Positions 8,245-15,387 of a stretch of DNA of 42,228 nucleotides are shown one piece after another. The stretch lies in NCBI GenBank assembly GCA_903934285.1, contig CAIZNN010000070.1:1-42228 (forward strand), written 5' to 3'. Made by a program: the position numbers and the translations under genes. The notes under the pieces were generated by a model. It ran no database searches and had not been told where the DNA came from. It was given only the letters and a program-made list of their open reading frames with translations. This stretch comes from Akkermansiaceae bacterium (lineage in GTDB: Bacteria; Verrucomicrobiota; Verrucomicrobiia; Verrucomicrobiales; Akkermansiaceae). Position 1 is the first letter of the stretch, and the number at the start of each line of letters is the position of its first letter.

Positions 8245-9005
8245 GTGCCTGGCGCCCCCTTGCCGCGCAGCAGATAGGGATTGGGTGCCGGGATCTGCCG
8301 GAACGCCTGCGCCGGACAGGCGCTCGCGATCGCGCAGATGTTGCAATTGAGACAGCGGTCGTGGCAGACCTGGAGGTAGAGCGAGCCATTGCCGAACATG
8401 TTGCAGCCTTTCACGCACTTGCCGCATGCGACGCAGAGGTCCTTGTTGATACTATATTCATAGTAGGGATCCTCGATGAACTCGCGCTTGATCGCGCCGG
8501 TCGGGCACAATTGGTTTTCGGCGCCCTCGTCGAGGTTGATCGGTTCCGGTTCGAAGTAGCCGGTGCACAACTTGCAATAGCCGCACATGCCATGGGAATG
8601 CACGCACTTGACGGCCGACACCTCCAACACGCACTCGGTGGCGCAGCGGCCGCACTGGATGCAGCGGTTCGGGTCGATCTGCCAGCGGGTGGCGGCCTTG
8701 CTGGCACGGCCGCCGAGCAAGCCGGCGGCGGCGCCCAATCCTAACAAGCCGGTCCCGCGCGCGGCGCTGGTGAGCAACTCGCGGCGGCTGAGGGCGTGGC
8801 GGGGGGCGGGGGAGGCGGGAGGAGCTGGGGGAGGAGCGGGCGGTTCGGCGAGGGAAGAGTGTTCGGCAGGATGCCGAACACTGCCGGCGGGACGCCGGCG
8901 CTCCCCCCCGGCGGGACGCCGGCGCTCCCCGCCGGCGGGATGCCGGCTCTCCCCCCCGGCATCCTGCCGGGGCTCCCCACTGGAATTGGAAGGATCTTCA
9001 GTCAT
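8241..9005 (-). CDS. Tat-exported four-cluster ferredoxin, NapG-like
   Basis: The 254-residue protein has a twin-arginine signal (S-R-R-E-L-L at 73-78, then a hydrophobic Ala/Gly/Leu stretch) and at least three clear [4Fe-4S] cysteine sets plus a less regular one: C-I-Q-C-G-R-C-x(3)-C, C-V-A-C-G-K-C-x(3)-C, and C-H-D-R-C-L-N-C-N-I-C with a later C-P. This is the NapG/NrfC style of periplasmic electron carrier, and pairing with a NapH-like gene directly downstream (4-base overlap) is the usual arrangement. It is odd that the signal is preceded by about 70 extra residues, of which 10-51 are encoded by a dispersed hairpin repeat rich in G, E, R and P. The start at 9005 is supported by the overlap with the upstream stop, so the extension is probably translated. 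Confidence 0.9.
   Translation of the reverse strand: MTEDPSNSSGEPRQDAGGESRHPAGGERRRPAGGERRRPAGSVRHPAEHSSLAEPPAPPPAPPASPAPRHALSRRELLTSAARGTGLLGLGAAAGLLGGRASKAATRWQIDPNRCIQCGRCATECVLEVSAVKCVHSHGMCGYCKLCTGYFEPEPINLDEGAENQLCPTGAIKREFIEDPYYEYSINKDLCVACGKCVKGCNMFGNGSLYLQVCHDRCLNCNICAIASACPAQAFRQIPAPNPYLLRGKGAPGT
8855..8975. repeat. Cluster of GGC/GCC hairpins inside a ferredoxin gene
   Basis: Five hairpins stand in a row, each with a three-base loop or close to it. They include TGTTCGGCA-GGA-TGCCGAACA (8860-8880), GCCGGCG-GGA-CGCCGGC (8883-8899), two more near 8909-8924 and 8931-8947, and a final one near 8957-8971. Short C-rich spacers (GCTCCCC) separate them. A two-hairpin copy is intergenic at 13838-13893, and each stem there differs by a paired change that keeps the pairing. 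The block encodes residues 10-51 of the ferredoxin, ahead of its Tat signal. Confidence 0.85.
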
Positions 9006-10170
9006 GGGCTGGCGGCTTGCGTTGCATGATGCGGATGGTGCCGCCGATGCTGTCGAGGATCAGCACGCGCCCTTGCGGGGTGATGGCGGCATAGAGGCCC
9101 GAGCCGAGGGCATCGGGGGTGCCGGCGTTGGCCGCTTGCAAATATTCGGGGAACGCCTCGGGCCCGGCCACCAAGCCGGTGAATTCGCCGGCGGAGTTAT
9201 ACAATTTGACCCGCGGCAGGCCTTTTTCGCAGGTGACAAAGCTGCCGTCCGGGAAGATCTCGAAACTAACAGGGTTGCAGCAGCCGCAAAATCCTTCAAC
9301 CGCGAACGACCCCTTGCCCCATGCCAGCTCGAGGTCGCCGTCCAGCGTGAAGGCTTCGATCTGATGTTCGCCCGGGTTGGTGACGCGCAGCAGGCCGTCG
9401 GGGGCCATCCGCACGCAGAAATACGGGCTGGGCACCACGAAGCCCTTGAGGTTGCGGGCCGGATCGCGGGCGCCGATGACGCCGAGGGTTTTGCCGTTGG
9501 CGTCGAGTTTGAGCAGCACCCGGCTGGCGGCATCGGCGACCAAGATCACTGCGCCCGCAATGGCAATGGCGGTGGGCAGCATGCCTGCGGGGAAATCCCG
9601 CCACTCCGCCACTGCCGCACCGGTCGGCGCGAGGACGGCGATTTTTCCTAACTGGCCGGCGAGGATCCTGCCGTCGGGGTGCAGCGCGAGAGTGACCACC
9701 GGCTGGTCGAGCGCGACGTCCAGGATGAGCTCACCCTCGGGCGAAAACTTGCGGAGGCCGCCGTTGCCGCCCACCCAGATCGCGCCGTCGGCCGCCACTG
9801 CGATGGCGCGGGCGCGTTGCAGCCCGGCCGCAAACCGCGCCGTTTCCTCGTAACGCAACAATGCCGGATCGCTTTGTTGGAACCGCGCCACGTCGTAGCT
9901 GAATTCCGCGCCGAGCACCGGCTTGGAATGGGCGCCGGCGCGTTGGCTGCGGGTGAGGCGGCTGAGCGCCAATCCGGCTAGGCCGCCGAGCCCGGCGATG
10001 CCCCCGCCCCATGCCGTCGCACGCAGAAATGACCGGCGCCGGAGCGACGACACTCCTGTCGCCGCGGCTGTCGTCGTCGTCGCCGTCGCTGGCGCGCCAG
10101 GTGGGGTTGCGCGCCCACCCTCAGGCGCTGCGCCGGACGCTGCGGTTTTGTTGGGGAAATCGTCAGACAT
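8998..10170 (-). CDS. Tat-exported NHL/six-bladed propeller protein
   Basis: The 390-residue protein has a low-complexity Ala/Thr/Pro lead of about 40 residues, a twin-arginine motif (R-R-R-S-F-L-R at 44-50) with a glycine-rich hydrophobic stretch, and then repeated blades of the NHL/SMP-30 sort (A-x-D-G-x-I-W-V-G-G, L-x-P-D-G-R-I-L-A). A distinctive G-F-C-G-C-C-N-P motif lies near residue 295, a cysteine group that could bind metal or a cofactor. Tat export of a propeller suggests folding in the cytoplasm, perhaps with a bound cofactor or with a partner. The start at 10170 overlaps the upstream stop by 8 bases, and its own stop overlaps the ferredoxin start by 8. Its enzymatic role is unknown; I recall similar proteins beside FeS genes in Bacteroidetes, unchecked. 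Confidence 0.82.
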   Translation of the reverse strand: MSDDFPNKTAASGAAPEGGRATPPGAPATATTTTAAATGVSSLRRRSFLRATAWGGGIAGLGGLAGLALSRLTRSQRAGAHSKPVLGAEFSYDVARFQQSDPALLRYEETARFAAGLQRARAIAVAADGAIWVGGNGGLRKFSPEGELILDVALDQPVVTLALHPDGRILAGQLGKIAVLAPTGAAVAEWRDFPAGMLPTAIAIAGAVILVADAASRVLLKLDANGKTLGVIGARDPARNLKGFVVPSPYFCVRMAPDGLLRVTNPGEHQIEAFTLDGDLELAWGKGSFAVEGFCGCCNPVSFEIFPDGSFVTCEKGLPRVKLYNSAGEFTGLVAGPEAFPEYLQAANAGTPDALGSGLYAAITPQGRVLILDSIGGTIRIMQRKPPAHD

Positions 10171-10429
10171 GGCCTGCACTGGGTGTGGCCGCGCCGCTTT
10201 GTGCGTGCGGGGTGTTGCGGGTTTTCGCCTCCAGCGCCTTGGGCAGCCCGCAACCGGCAAACCCCGGGCAGCCACCGCACGGGTTGCCGCGCGGGCACTC
10301 GTTGCGCCGCGCGCGCCCGCCGAGTGTCGTCGCGATTCCGCCCAGGGCGAGCAAGCCGCCGCAGCGCAGGCAGCCCCGCAGAATGTCCCGTCGTTGATGC
10401 ATGGCGCAAGTACTTTCGCGTGCGATCAT
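10163..10429 (-). CDS. Small Tat-signal protein with four cysteines
   Basis: This 88-residue protein begins with a twin-arginine motif (Q-R-R-D-I-L-R at 12-18) and a short hydrophobic stretch (24-36). A compact cysteine array follows: C45, C51, C54 and C60 in the order C-x5-C-x2-C-x5-C, ending G-L-P-K-A. The tail is polar and has no further domain. It is too short for a classic ferredoxin, but four cysteines in 16 residues could hold one FeS cluster or a metal. The start is secured by an ATGA overlap with the propeller gene upstream, and its stop overlaps the next start by 8 bases, so it is translated within the operon. I know no characterised relative. Export with, or maturation of, the neighbouring propeller are the simplest guesses. 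Confidence 0.75.
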   Translation of the reverse strand: MIARESTCAMHQRRDILRGCLRCGGLLALGGIATTLGGRARRNECPRGNPCGGCPGFAGCGLPKALEAKTRNTPHAQSGAATPSAGHV

Positions 10430-11829
10430 TTCTTTCGCAAGTCCAAACAGACCATGCGGGTCAGGTCTCTAACAATAAGGCGGCCGCCGGCCAGCGCCAG
10501 CGGGCCCCAGGCATCGTGGCCGTCGAGCACCTTGGCCTGGGCCAGCGGGCGGAACCCGTCGGCGGTGGCCTGTGCCATGGTCAGCTGGCCAGTGTCGTCG
10601 AGCACGAAGATTTTGCCCTGGGCGATGAGGAACGGGCCGAGGCCGAAGCGGTGGTTCATGCCGCTGGCCCAGCGCAGTTTGCCCTGCAAATCGAGGCAGA
10701 CGAGTTCGCCGTTGGGGCGCACGCCGTAGAGGTGGTTTTGGTAAAGGATCGGCGTTTGCTGGGTGGCGCCGAAGGTGTCGGCATCGAGCCGGAACGCCGG
10801 CTTGGCCAGCCATTTGCCGTCTTGCGCGGTGATTTGCAACATCATGCTGCCGGCTTCGTAGCCGCCGGAGAGGAAGATGCGGTTGTCGGGCACCGGCACC
10901 GGGGTGGCCACCGTGGCGATGCTGATTTTCCAATCCGTGGTGTCCCACAGCAGCGAGCCGTCGTCGGCGGCCACGCCCGCCACGCCGCGATGGCCGCAAT
11001 AGACATAGGTTTTGCGGCCCGCAATCTCCATCGGCGTGATGGAAACATGGGTCATTTTCCAGTCGCGGGGGTTGGGGGTTTTCCACAGCACCTTGCCGGT
11101 GGCCAGCTCCACGGCTATCATCAGGCTGCTGCCCGCCGGCGCCAGAATCACCCGCTCGCCATCGATCAGCGGGCATTGCCCCGCATACCAGGCCGGCACC
11201 GTGCTGCCGTACTCCCTAACCAAATCGATGCCCCATTGGAATTTGCCGCTCACCGCATCCAGGCAACTGACATGGCATTTCGGCCCGAGGCTCACCACAT
11301 GTTGCGGGGTGACGGCCGGCACGGTGCGCGACATCCCGTGGTTGCGCTTGAGTGACAACGGATAGGAAAATTTCCACAGTTCCGTGCCATCGGCCAGCGC
11401 GAGGCAGCGCAGGGCGTCGGCTTGGGCGGCGCGGTCGTAATCCATCAGATAGACCCGGCCCTTCAGCACGGCGGCTCCGGCGTAGCCTTCGCCGGCCTCC
11501 AGGGTCCACAGCGGTGTGGGTTCGCCGCTGGCCCAGGCGTCGGCCAGGGGCGTGTCGTCAGGGGAAATCGCGTCGCGGTTGGGCCCGCGGAACCCAGGCC
11601 AGGCGCCGGGCAAATCGCTGGCCGTGCCGCCGGAAACCGTCAGGGTGGCTTGTTCGAGGGGCGACACTCCGCCGGTATCGCCCGCGCCATTGCCGGCGGC
11701 AAGTGGCAGCCGCAGCGGCACCCAGTCGGCGGGCACGCGGGTGTCCCAGATGTAGGCCAGCACGCCCGCTGCCACGAACCCCAGCGCGGCGGGCAGGAAA
11801 TTGGCGAGGATGACGCGGGTCCGCCTCAT
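10426..11829 (-). CDS. Membrane-anchored PQQ-like propeller, first gene of redox operon
   Basis: The 467-residue protein has one N-terminal membrane helix (about 8-27), a linker, and a propeller from about residue 73 to the end. The opening W-P-G-F-R-G-P-N-R-D and repeated D-x-x-x-G-x-x-x-W blades are those of the PQQ-binding-like/BamB superfamily. It resembles the second propeller of the operon (5046-6935) in its opening (W-P-x-F-R-G-P) and general plan, so the two may be old paralogues, but only this one has a single helix. The start is ATG 11829; the frame is open back to 11913 without a better signal. It lacks an ATG-linked upstream gene, so the promoter should lie in the 720-base gap beyond 11829. 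Actual PQQ binding or substrate is unknown. Confidence 0.82.
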   Translation of the reverse strand: MRRTRVILANFLPAALGFVAAGVLAYIWDTRVPADWVPLRLPLAAGNGAGDTGGVSPLEQATLTVSGGTASDLPGAWPGFRGPNRDAISPDDTPLADAWASGEPTPLWTLEAGEGYAGAAVLKGRVYLMDYDRAAQADALRCLALADGTELWKFSYPLSLKRNHGMSRTVPAVTPQHVVSLGPKCHVSCLDAVSGKFQWGIDLVREYGSTVPAWYAGQCPLIDGERVILAPAGSSLMIAVELATGKVLWKTPNPRDWKMTHVSITPMEIAGRKTYVYCGHRGVAGVAADDGSLLWDTTDWKISIATVATPVPVPDNRIFLSGGYEAGSMMLQITAQDGKWLAKPAFRLDADTFGATQQTPILYQNHLYGVRPNGELVCLDLQGKLRWASGMNHRFGLGPFLIAQGKIFVLDDTGQLTMAQATADGFRPLAQAKVLDGHDAWGPLALAGGRLIVRDLTRMVCLDLRKK

Positions 11830-12050
11830 GCGCGGCCAATGGGATGGGCAGCCGCGCCGCCGGGCAGGGCGCGCCGGATAACGGCGCGCGACAGTTGGCG
11901 GGAGCGGGGGCATGGAGTCACTGAGGCCATGGGGGGTGTTTTTGCCAGTGGGTATGCCATTGCCCAGTCGTTGTCAAGGAGGATGCTCGCGGGAACACAG
12001 CCGTCCCGGCCAATACGGTTCAATTAGCACATGATTGGGCTAAGAGGGCA

Positions 12051-12101
12051 CCGGGCAAGATGCCCGGGCCACCTGTGGCGCGGGCATCCTGCCCGCCGCC
12101 T
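12051..12101. repeat. Intergenic copy of the GGGCAAGATGCCC / 28-base repeat
   Basis: A 17-base palindromic module (12051-12067) is followed after six bases by the 28-base module (12074-12101). Both are identical to parts of the repeat at 6831-6920, where their order is reversed. Each module is itself a hairpin (GGGCA-AGA-TGCCC and GGGCA-TCC-TGCCC). At 12136-12163 a related hairpin occurs again between CCGTAT and ATACGG arms. Confidence 0.85.
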
Positions 12102-12128
12102 CTTCCTGTCTCGTCCCTGTCTCGTCTT

Positions 12129-12171
12129 AAGTTAACCGTATTGGGCATCCTGCCCGATACGGTTTACTTAG
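12129..12171. repeat. Long hairpin, GGGCATCCTGCCC inside ACCGTAT arms
   Basis: The arms AACCGTAT and ATACGGTT flank the core GGGCATCCTGCCC, giving an almost perfect stem of about 13 pairs with a short loop. A half copy of the arm (AATACGGTT) occurs 110 bases to the left near 12011. It could end transcription from either side or form a stable RNA fold, but no T-run follows, so a factor-independent terminator is not supported. Confidence 0.6.
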
Positions 12172-12313
12172 CAGCCATGGGCATGGCATTTGGCAGGTTG
12201 AATCCACTGGCAGCGACCGGTTTCCAAACGGTCCGGCCGGGGCGGGCATATGGCGGCTTGGTTAGCCCGAGGCCCCCAACCACTGGCTGGAAACCCTCCG
12301 CCACTGTCAATAG

Positions 12314-12348
12314 CATAATGCCTGGCATTATAATCTGGCATTATAATC
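12314..12348. repeat. CATAATGCCTGGCATTATA palindrome plus an extra half site
   Basis: The palindrome has eight-base arms ATAATGCC and GGCATTAT around one T (12314-12332). A further direct copy of TGGCATTATAATC follows at once, so three arms stand in a row. The same 19 bases occur at 33688-33706, beside a broken gene. The AT-rich arms stand out in a GC-rich background. This could be an operator for a dimeric regulator or the footprint of a mobile element. Confidence 0.75.
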
Positions 12349-12552
12349 CAATCGCCGGCCTGTCTGCGCGTGGAATCCGGCGAGTGGCGGTGCAGCAGGG
12401 AACTGCGACCTCGTCCCCACCGGACGCCCCGGAGCTGCGTCCCTGCCCCCAGCATCGTCGCGACTTCGCCTGCATTGGGTGTGGCAAGTGCCAAGTGGAC
12501 AGGATTGACCGGGGCGGCTGTCCGCCCTCGCCGCCACAGACGGCAGCGCTCG

Positions 12553-13650
12553 CTAACCGCCGAGTTGGCGCCGGTGGCGCCACAACTCGCGCGGCCGGAA
12601 GATGCCGGCCGGGGTGATGATGCCGGTGATGAGCTGCGGCGGTGTCACGTCGAACCCCGGGTTGTAGGCGCCGCTGGACGGGTTGGCCACCCGCACGTAG
12701 GCGCGCCGCCCCGATTTTGTTAGCCCCCATGCGCCTAATACCTCGGCGGCGTCGCGTTGCTCGATCGGGATGTCCGCGCCGCTGGGCAGGGTCCAGTCGA
12801 GGGTCGAGAGCGGGATGGCGACGTAGAACGGCACGCCGTGGCGCTTGGCCAGGACCGCCTTGGTGTAGGTGCCGATTTTGTTAGCCACCTCGCCGCTGCG
12901 GCCCAGTGTGCGGTCGCTGCCGACGATGACCAGATCGATTTGGCCGCGGGCAAACAACAGGCCCGCGGCGTTGTCGGCGATGATCTGGTGGGAAATGCCC
13001 TGCTGCGCCAGCTCCCAGGCGGTTAGAGTCGCGCCCTGCGAGCGCGGCCGGGTTTCATCGCAATAGACATGGAATGCGCGGCCCTGTTGTTGGGCGGCAT
13101 ACAGCGGCGCGGTGGCGCTGCCGATGTCGACAAATGCCAGCCACCCGGCATTGCAATGGGTCAGCACCCGCATCCCGTCGCGGATCAACGGCGCGCCCAC
13201 CTCGCCCAGCGCCCGGCAGTGCGCCACGTCCTCCTCGGCAAAGGCCGTCGCAGCCGTTAGAGCCAGCGCCTGTTGCTCCGCGACGCTGGTGCCGGCCTGC
13301 ATTTGCCGCCGCACCTCGAGCATCGCGTTGAGCGGATCGACTGCGGTGGGCCGGGCGTCGCGCAACGTCTCGAACACGCGCGTGACATGGGCCTCGAAGC
13401 GCGCCAGCTGGCCGCCGCGATAGGCGCGGGCGCCTTGGGCCAGGCCGTAGGCGGCAGTGGCGCCGATGGCACCGGCGCCGCGCACCACCATGTCGCGGAT
13501 GGCGCGAGCCGTCGCACGGAAGTCGCGGGTGGCGATGACGCGGAATTCGTGCGGCAGCAAGCGCTGTTCGATCAAGAGCAGCGCATTGCCAGGCGCGTCG
13601 AATGTCACGGTTTGGAAATGCTGGGCCCGCCCGTTGATACTCACCTGCAT
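12553..13650 (-). CDS. mtnA: S-methyl-5-thioribose-1-phosphate isomerase
   Basis: This enzyme converts the aldose 5-methylthioribose 1-phosphate to the ketose in methionine salvage; some relatives also act on ribose 1,5-bisphosphate. The 365-residue length is normal. Diagnostic segments are M-V-V-R-G-A-G-A-I-G near 55, the catalytic cysteine in T-H-C-N-A-G near 155, D-E-T-R-P near 195, and the catalytic aspartate in G-S-D-R-T near 240, followed by A-N-K-I-G-T-Y. The start codon gives the usual N-terminus. The 257 bases to ilvC upstream hold a hairpin repeat, so shared transcription is uncertain. The stop codon is a TAG within a GTTAG pentamer. No other methionine-salvage gene is nearby. Confidence 0.93.
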   Translation of the reverse strand: MQVSINGRAQHFQTVTFDAPGNALLLIEQRLLPHEFRVIATRDFRATARAIRDMVVRGAGAIGATAAYGLAQGARAYRGGQLARFEAHVTRVFETLRDARPTAVDPLNAMLEVRRQMQAGTSVAEQQALALTAATAFAEEDVAHCRALGEVGAPLIRDGMRVLTHCNAGWLAFVDIGSATAPLYAAQQQGRAFHVYCDETRPRSQGATLTAWELAQQGISHQIIADNAAGLLFARGQIDLVIVGSDRTLGRSGEVANKIGTYTKAVLAKRHGVPFYVAIPLSTLDWTLPSGADIPIEQRDAAEVLGAWGLTKSGRRAYVRVANPSSGAYNPGFDVTPPQLITGIITPAGIFRPRELWRHRRQLGG

Positions 13651-13837
13651 GGGGACAGACTAGGCCATGGTTGGCCCGGCACCGCAAGCCGGATTTTCCA
13701 GCCGGAGTTGCCGGAGTTCATGTTATCAAAGGTTGCCACGGACCCTCACCTCCGGGTAGGCGGCGGTGTTGCCACGGGAGGATTGAGGGGGGCGAGGGTC
13801 AGTGGGCTGTGGAAGTTGGGTGGCAGGACAGTCGCTG

Positions 13838-13893
13838 AAGAGTGTTTGGCAGGATGCCAAACACTGCCGGCAGAATGCCGGCGCTCCCCTTCG
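13838..13893. repeat. Intergenic copy of the GGC/GCC double hairpin
   Basis: The two hairpins are TGTTTGGCA-GGA-TGCCAAACA (13843-13863) and GCCGGCA-GAA-TGCCGGC (13866-13882), followed by GCTCCCC. Compared with 8855-8907, the first stem has T-A in place of C-G and the second has A-T in place of G-C. Both changes keep the pairing. It lies between the end of ilvC and the start of mtnA on the minus strand and would fold in a read-through transcript. Confidence 0.85.
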
Positions 13894-13907
13894 GCTATCC
13901 TAGCAGC

Positions 13908-15008
13908 TCAGTTCGACTTGCGGCCGCCCACGCCCAGCGTCGCCTTGGAAATGACCTTGGCGGTTTCCTTGGGGCGCAGGGCGCGCACGGCTTTGCCGGC
14001 TTGCCACATCTCGGAGTTGCCGATTTTGTCGAGTTCCTTGGTGAGTTGGACCTGGTAATTGGGCTTGCCGCAGGACGCCAGCACGCGGGCGCATTCCTTG
14101 CCGGTTTTGACGCGTTGATAGAGGTCCTTGAACACCGGCAACACGGCCTTCTTGAATTTCGGCTTCCAATCCAGCGCGCCGCGCTGCGCGGTGGCCGAGC
14201 AATTGGCATACATCCAATCCATGCCGTTCTCGTCCACCAGGCGGATCAGACTCTGGGTGAGTTCCTCGACGGTCTCATTGAACGCCTCGCTGGGGGAATG
14301 GCCGGCGTTGCGCAGTACCTCATATTGCGCTTCCATGATGCCGGCCAGCGCACCCATCAGCACGCCGCGCTCGCCAGTTAGATCGCTGAACACCTCATGC
14401 TGGAAGGTCGTCGCAAACAGATAGCCCGAGCCGATGCCGATGCCTACTGCCAGACAGCGCTCCGTGGCGCGGCCGGTGGCATCTTGAAACACCGCGTAAC
14501 TCGAGTTGATGCCGGCGCCCGAGAGGAAATTGCGCCGCACCGAGGTGCCGGAGCCTTTCGGTGCCACCATGATGACATCGACGTCGGCGGGCGGCACCAC
14601 TTTGGTTAGATTCTGGTAGGCAATGGAGAAGCCATGGGAGAAATACAGCGCGTCGCCGGCATTGAGGTTGCGTTTGACCGCCGGCCAGATCGCGCGCTGC
14701 GCGGCGTCGGACACCAACATTTGAATGATCGTGCCCTTCTGCACCGCCTCTTCGATGTCGAACAAGGTTTTGCCTGGAACCCAGCCGTCCTTGCAGGCGC
14801 GGTCCCAGTCTTTGGCATATTTCCTGGCTTGGCCGATGATGACCTTGAAGCCGTTGTCGCGCAGGTTGAGCGCTTGGGCCGGTCCCTGTACGCCGTAGCC
14901 AATGATGGCAATCGTTTCGTTCTTGAGCACCTTGCGCGCCCGCGCCATGGAAAATTCCTTGCGGGTGATGACTTCTTCCTTCGTTCCACCAAAATCGATG
15001 ATTGCCAT
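13908..15008 (-). CDS. ilvC: Ketol-acid reductoisomerase
   Basis: This enzyme catalyses the second step of valine, leucine and isoleucine synthesis: acetolactate isomerisation and reduction with NADPH. The 366-residue protein starts M-A-I-I-D-F-G-G and carries the nucleotide-binding G-Y-G-V-Q-G-P near 45 with the N-L-R-D-N-G-F segment after it. The C-terminal knotted domain shows A-G-I-M-E-A-Q-Y-E and the E-E-L-T-Q-S-L segment that supplies metal ligands. The N-terminal lead (F-G-G-T-x-E) and greater length than the usual bacterial 330-340 residues match the form shared by Bacteroidetes, related phyla and fungi. I chose the ATG at 15008; the frame is open to 15353 but that part looks like leader sequence. 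No ilvBN or leu genes are adjacent. Confidence 0.93.
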   Translation of the reverse strand: MAIIDFGGTKEEVITRKEFSMARARKVLKNETIAIIGYGVQGPAQALNLRDNGFKVIIGQARKYAKDWDRACKDGWVPGKTLFDIEEAVQKGTIIQMLVSDAAQRAIWPAVKRNLNAGDALYFSHGFSIAYQNLTKVVPPADVDVIMVAPKGSGTSVRRNFLSGAGINSSYAVFQDATGRATERCLAVGIGIGSGYLFATTFQHEVFSDLTGERGVLMGALAGIMEAQYEVLRNAGHSPSEAFNETVEELTQSLIRLVDENGMDWMYANCSATAQRGALDWKPKFKKAVLPVFKDLYQRVKTGKECARVLASCGKPNYQVQLTKELDKIGNSEMWQAGKAVRALRPKETAKVISKATLGVGGRKSN

Positions 15009-15342
15009 GTTGTTGTTGTGTTGTTGCTGCGCGGACAGTCCCGTCGTGGCCCCGTCCTTGACCCACTCACTAACCGCCACGCCCCGCCCGAGGCAAGCGA
15101 AAAATATTTTTTTCGGTGGCGGCCATGTGCGGCGCGGCGGATTTTTCAGCTGGCAAATCCGCAGCCATGCCCACCCCCGCCGGCCCGCCTGAGCCCGGCC
15201 GACCGCGAGGAGGTCGGGTGCCGCCGCGCCGCGCATGCTAAAAATCGCCCGCCTCCCAGCCCTGACCCAGGGGCGTTCGCGCCGCGGAGGGAACCCGGCT
15301 CGGATTTCGGGTTGGATCGAAATGGATTTTTGAAAATAGTTC

Positions 15343-15369
15343 TTGCCGCCCACGGGTTTGTCGTATAAT
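15343..15369 (+). promoter_or_regulatory. Probable promoter of the CAP-domain gene
   Basis: A perfect -10 hexamer TATAAT lies at 15364-15369, with TTGCCG 15 bases upstream (15343-15348) as a weak -35. Transcription would start near 15376, about 12 bases before ATG 15388, which argues against the earlier in-frame ATG at 15343. The gap to ilvC (15009-15342), which is transcribed the other way, contains nothing else that I recognise. Confidence 0.5.
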
Positions 15370-15387
15370 TACGGATCCGCAGTCAGT

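Larger units (their letters stand above)
11830..12552. other. 720-base gene-free gap rich in palindromes
   Basis: This gap lies between the start of the redox operon and the end of mtnA. I see no protein gene: the open frames on both strands have no recognisable domain, and the plus-strand one ending at 12617 runs antisense into mtnA. It holds the hairpin repeat at 12051-12101, a hairpin flanked by AATACGG-like arms at 12129-12171 and the CATAATGCC palindrome at 12314-12348. The operon promoter must lie here, but no convincing -35/-10 pair stands out. Confidence 0.6.

Noticed and set aside
10183..11355. Plus-strand frame of 390 codons opposite the first propeller
   Set aside because: It is antisense to a clear propeller gene; composition is that of a GC-rich shadow frame and there is no domain.
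12060..12617. Plus-strand frame with a C-I-G-C-G-K-C motif that looks like a ferredoxin
   Set aside because: There is one motif only with no second cluster and no conserved surroundings; the frame passes through dispersed palindromes and the antisense end of mtnA.
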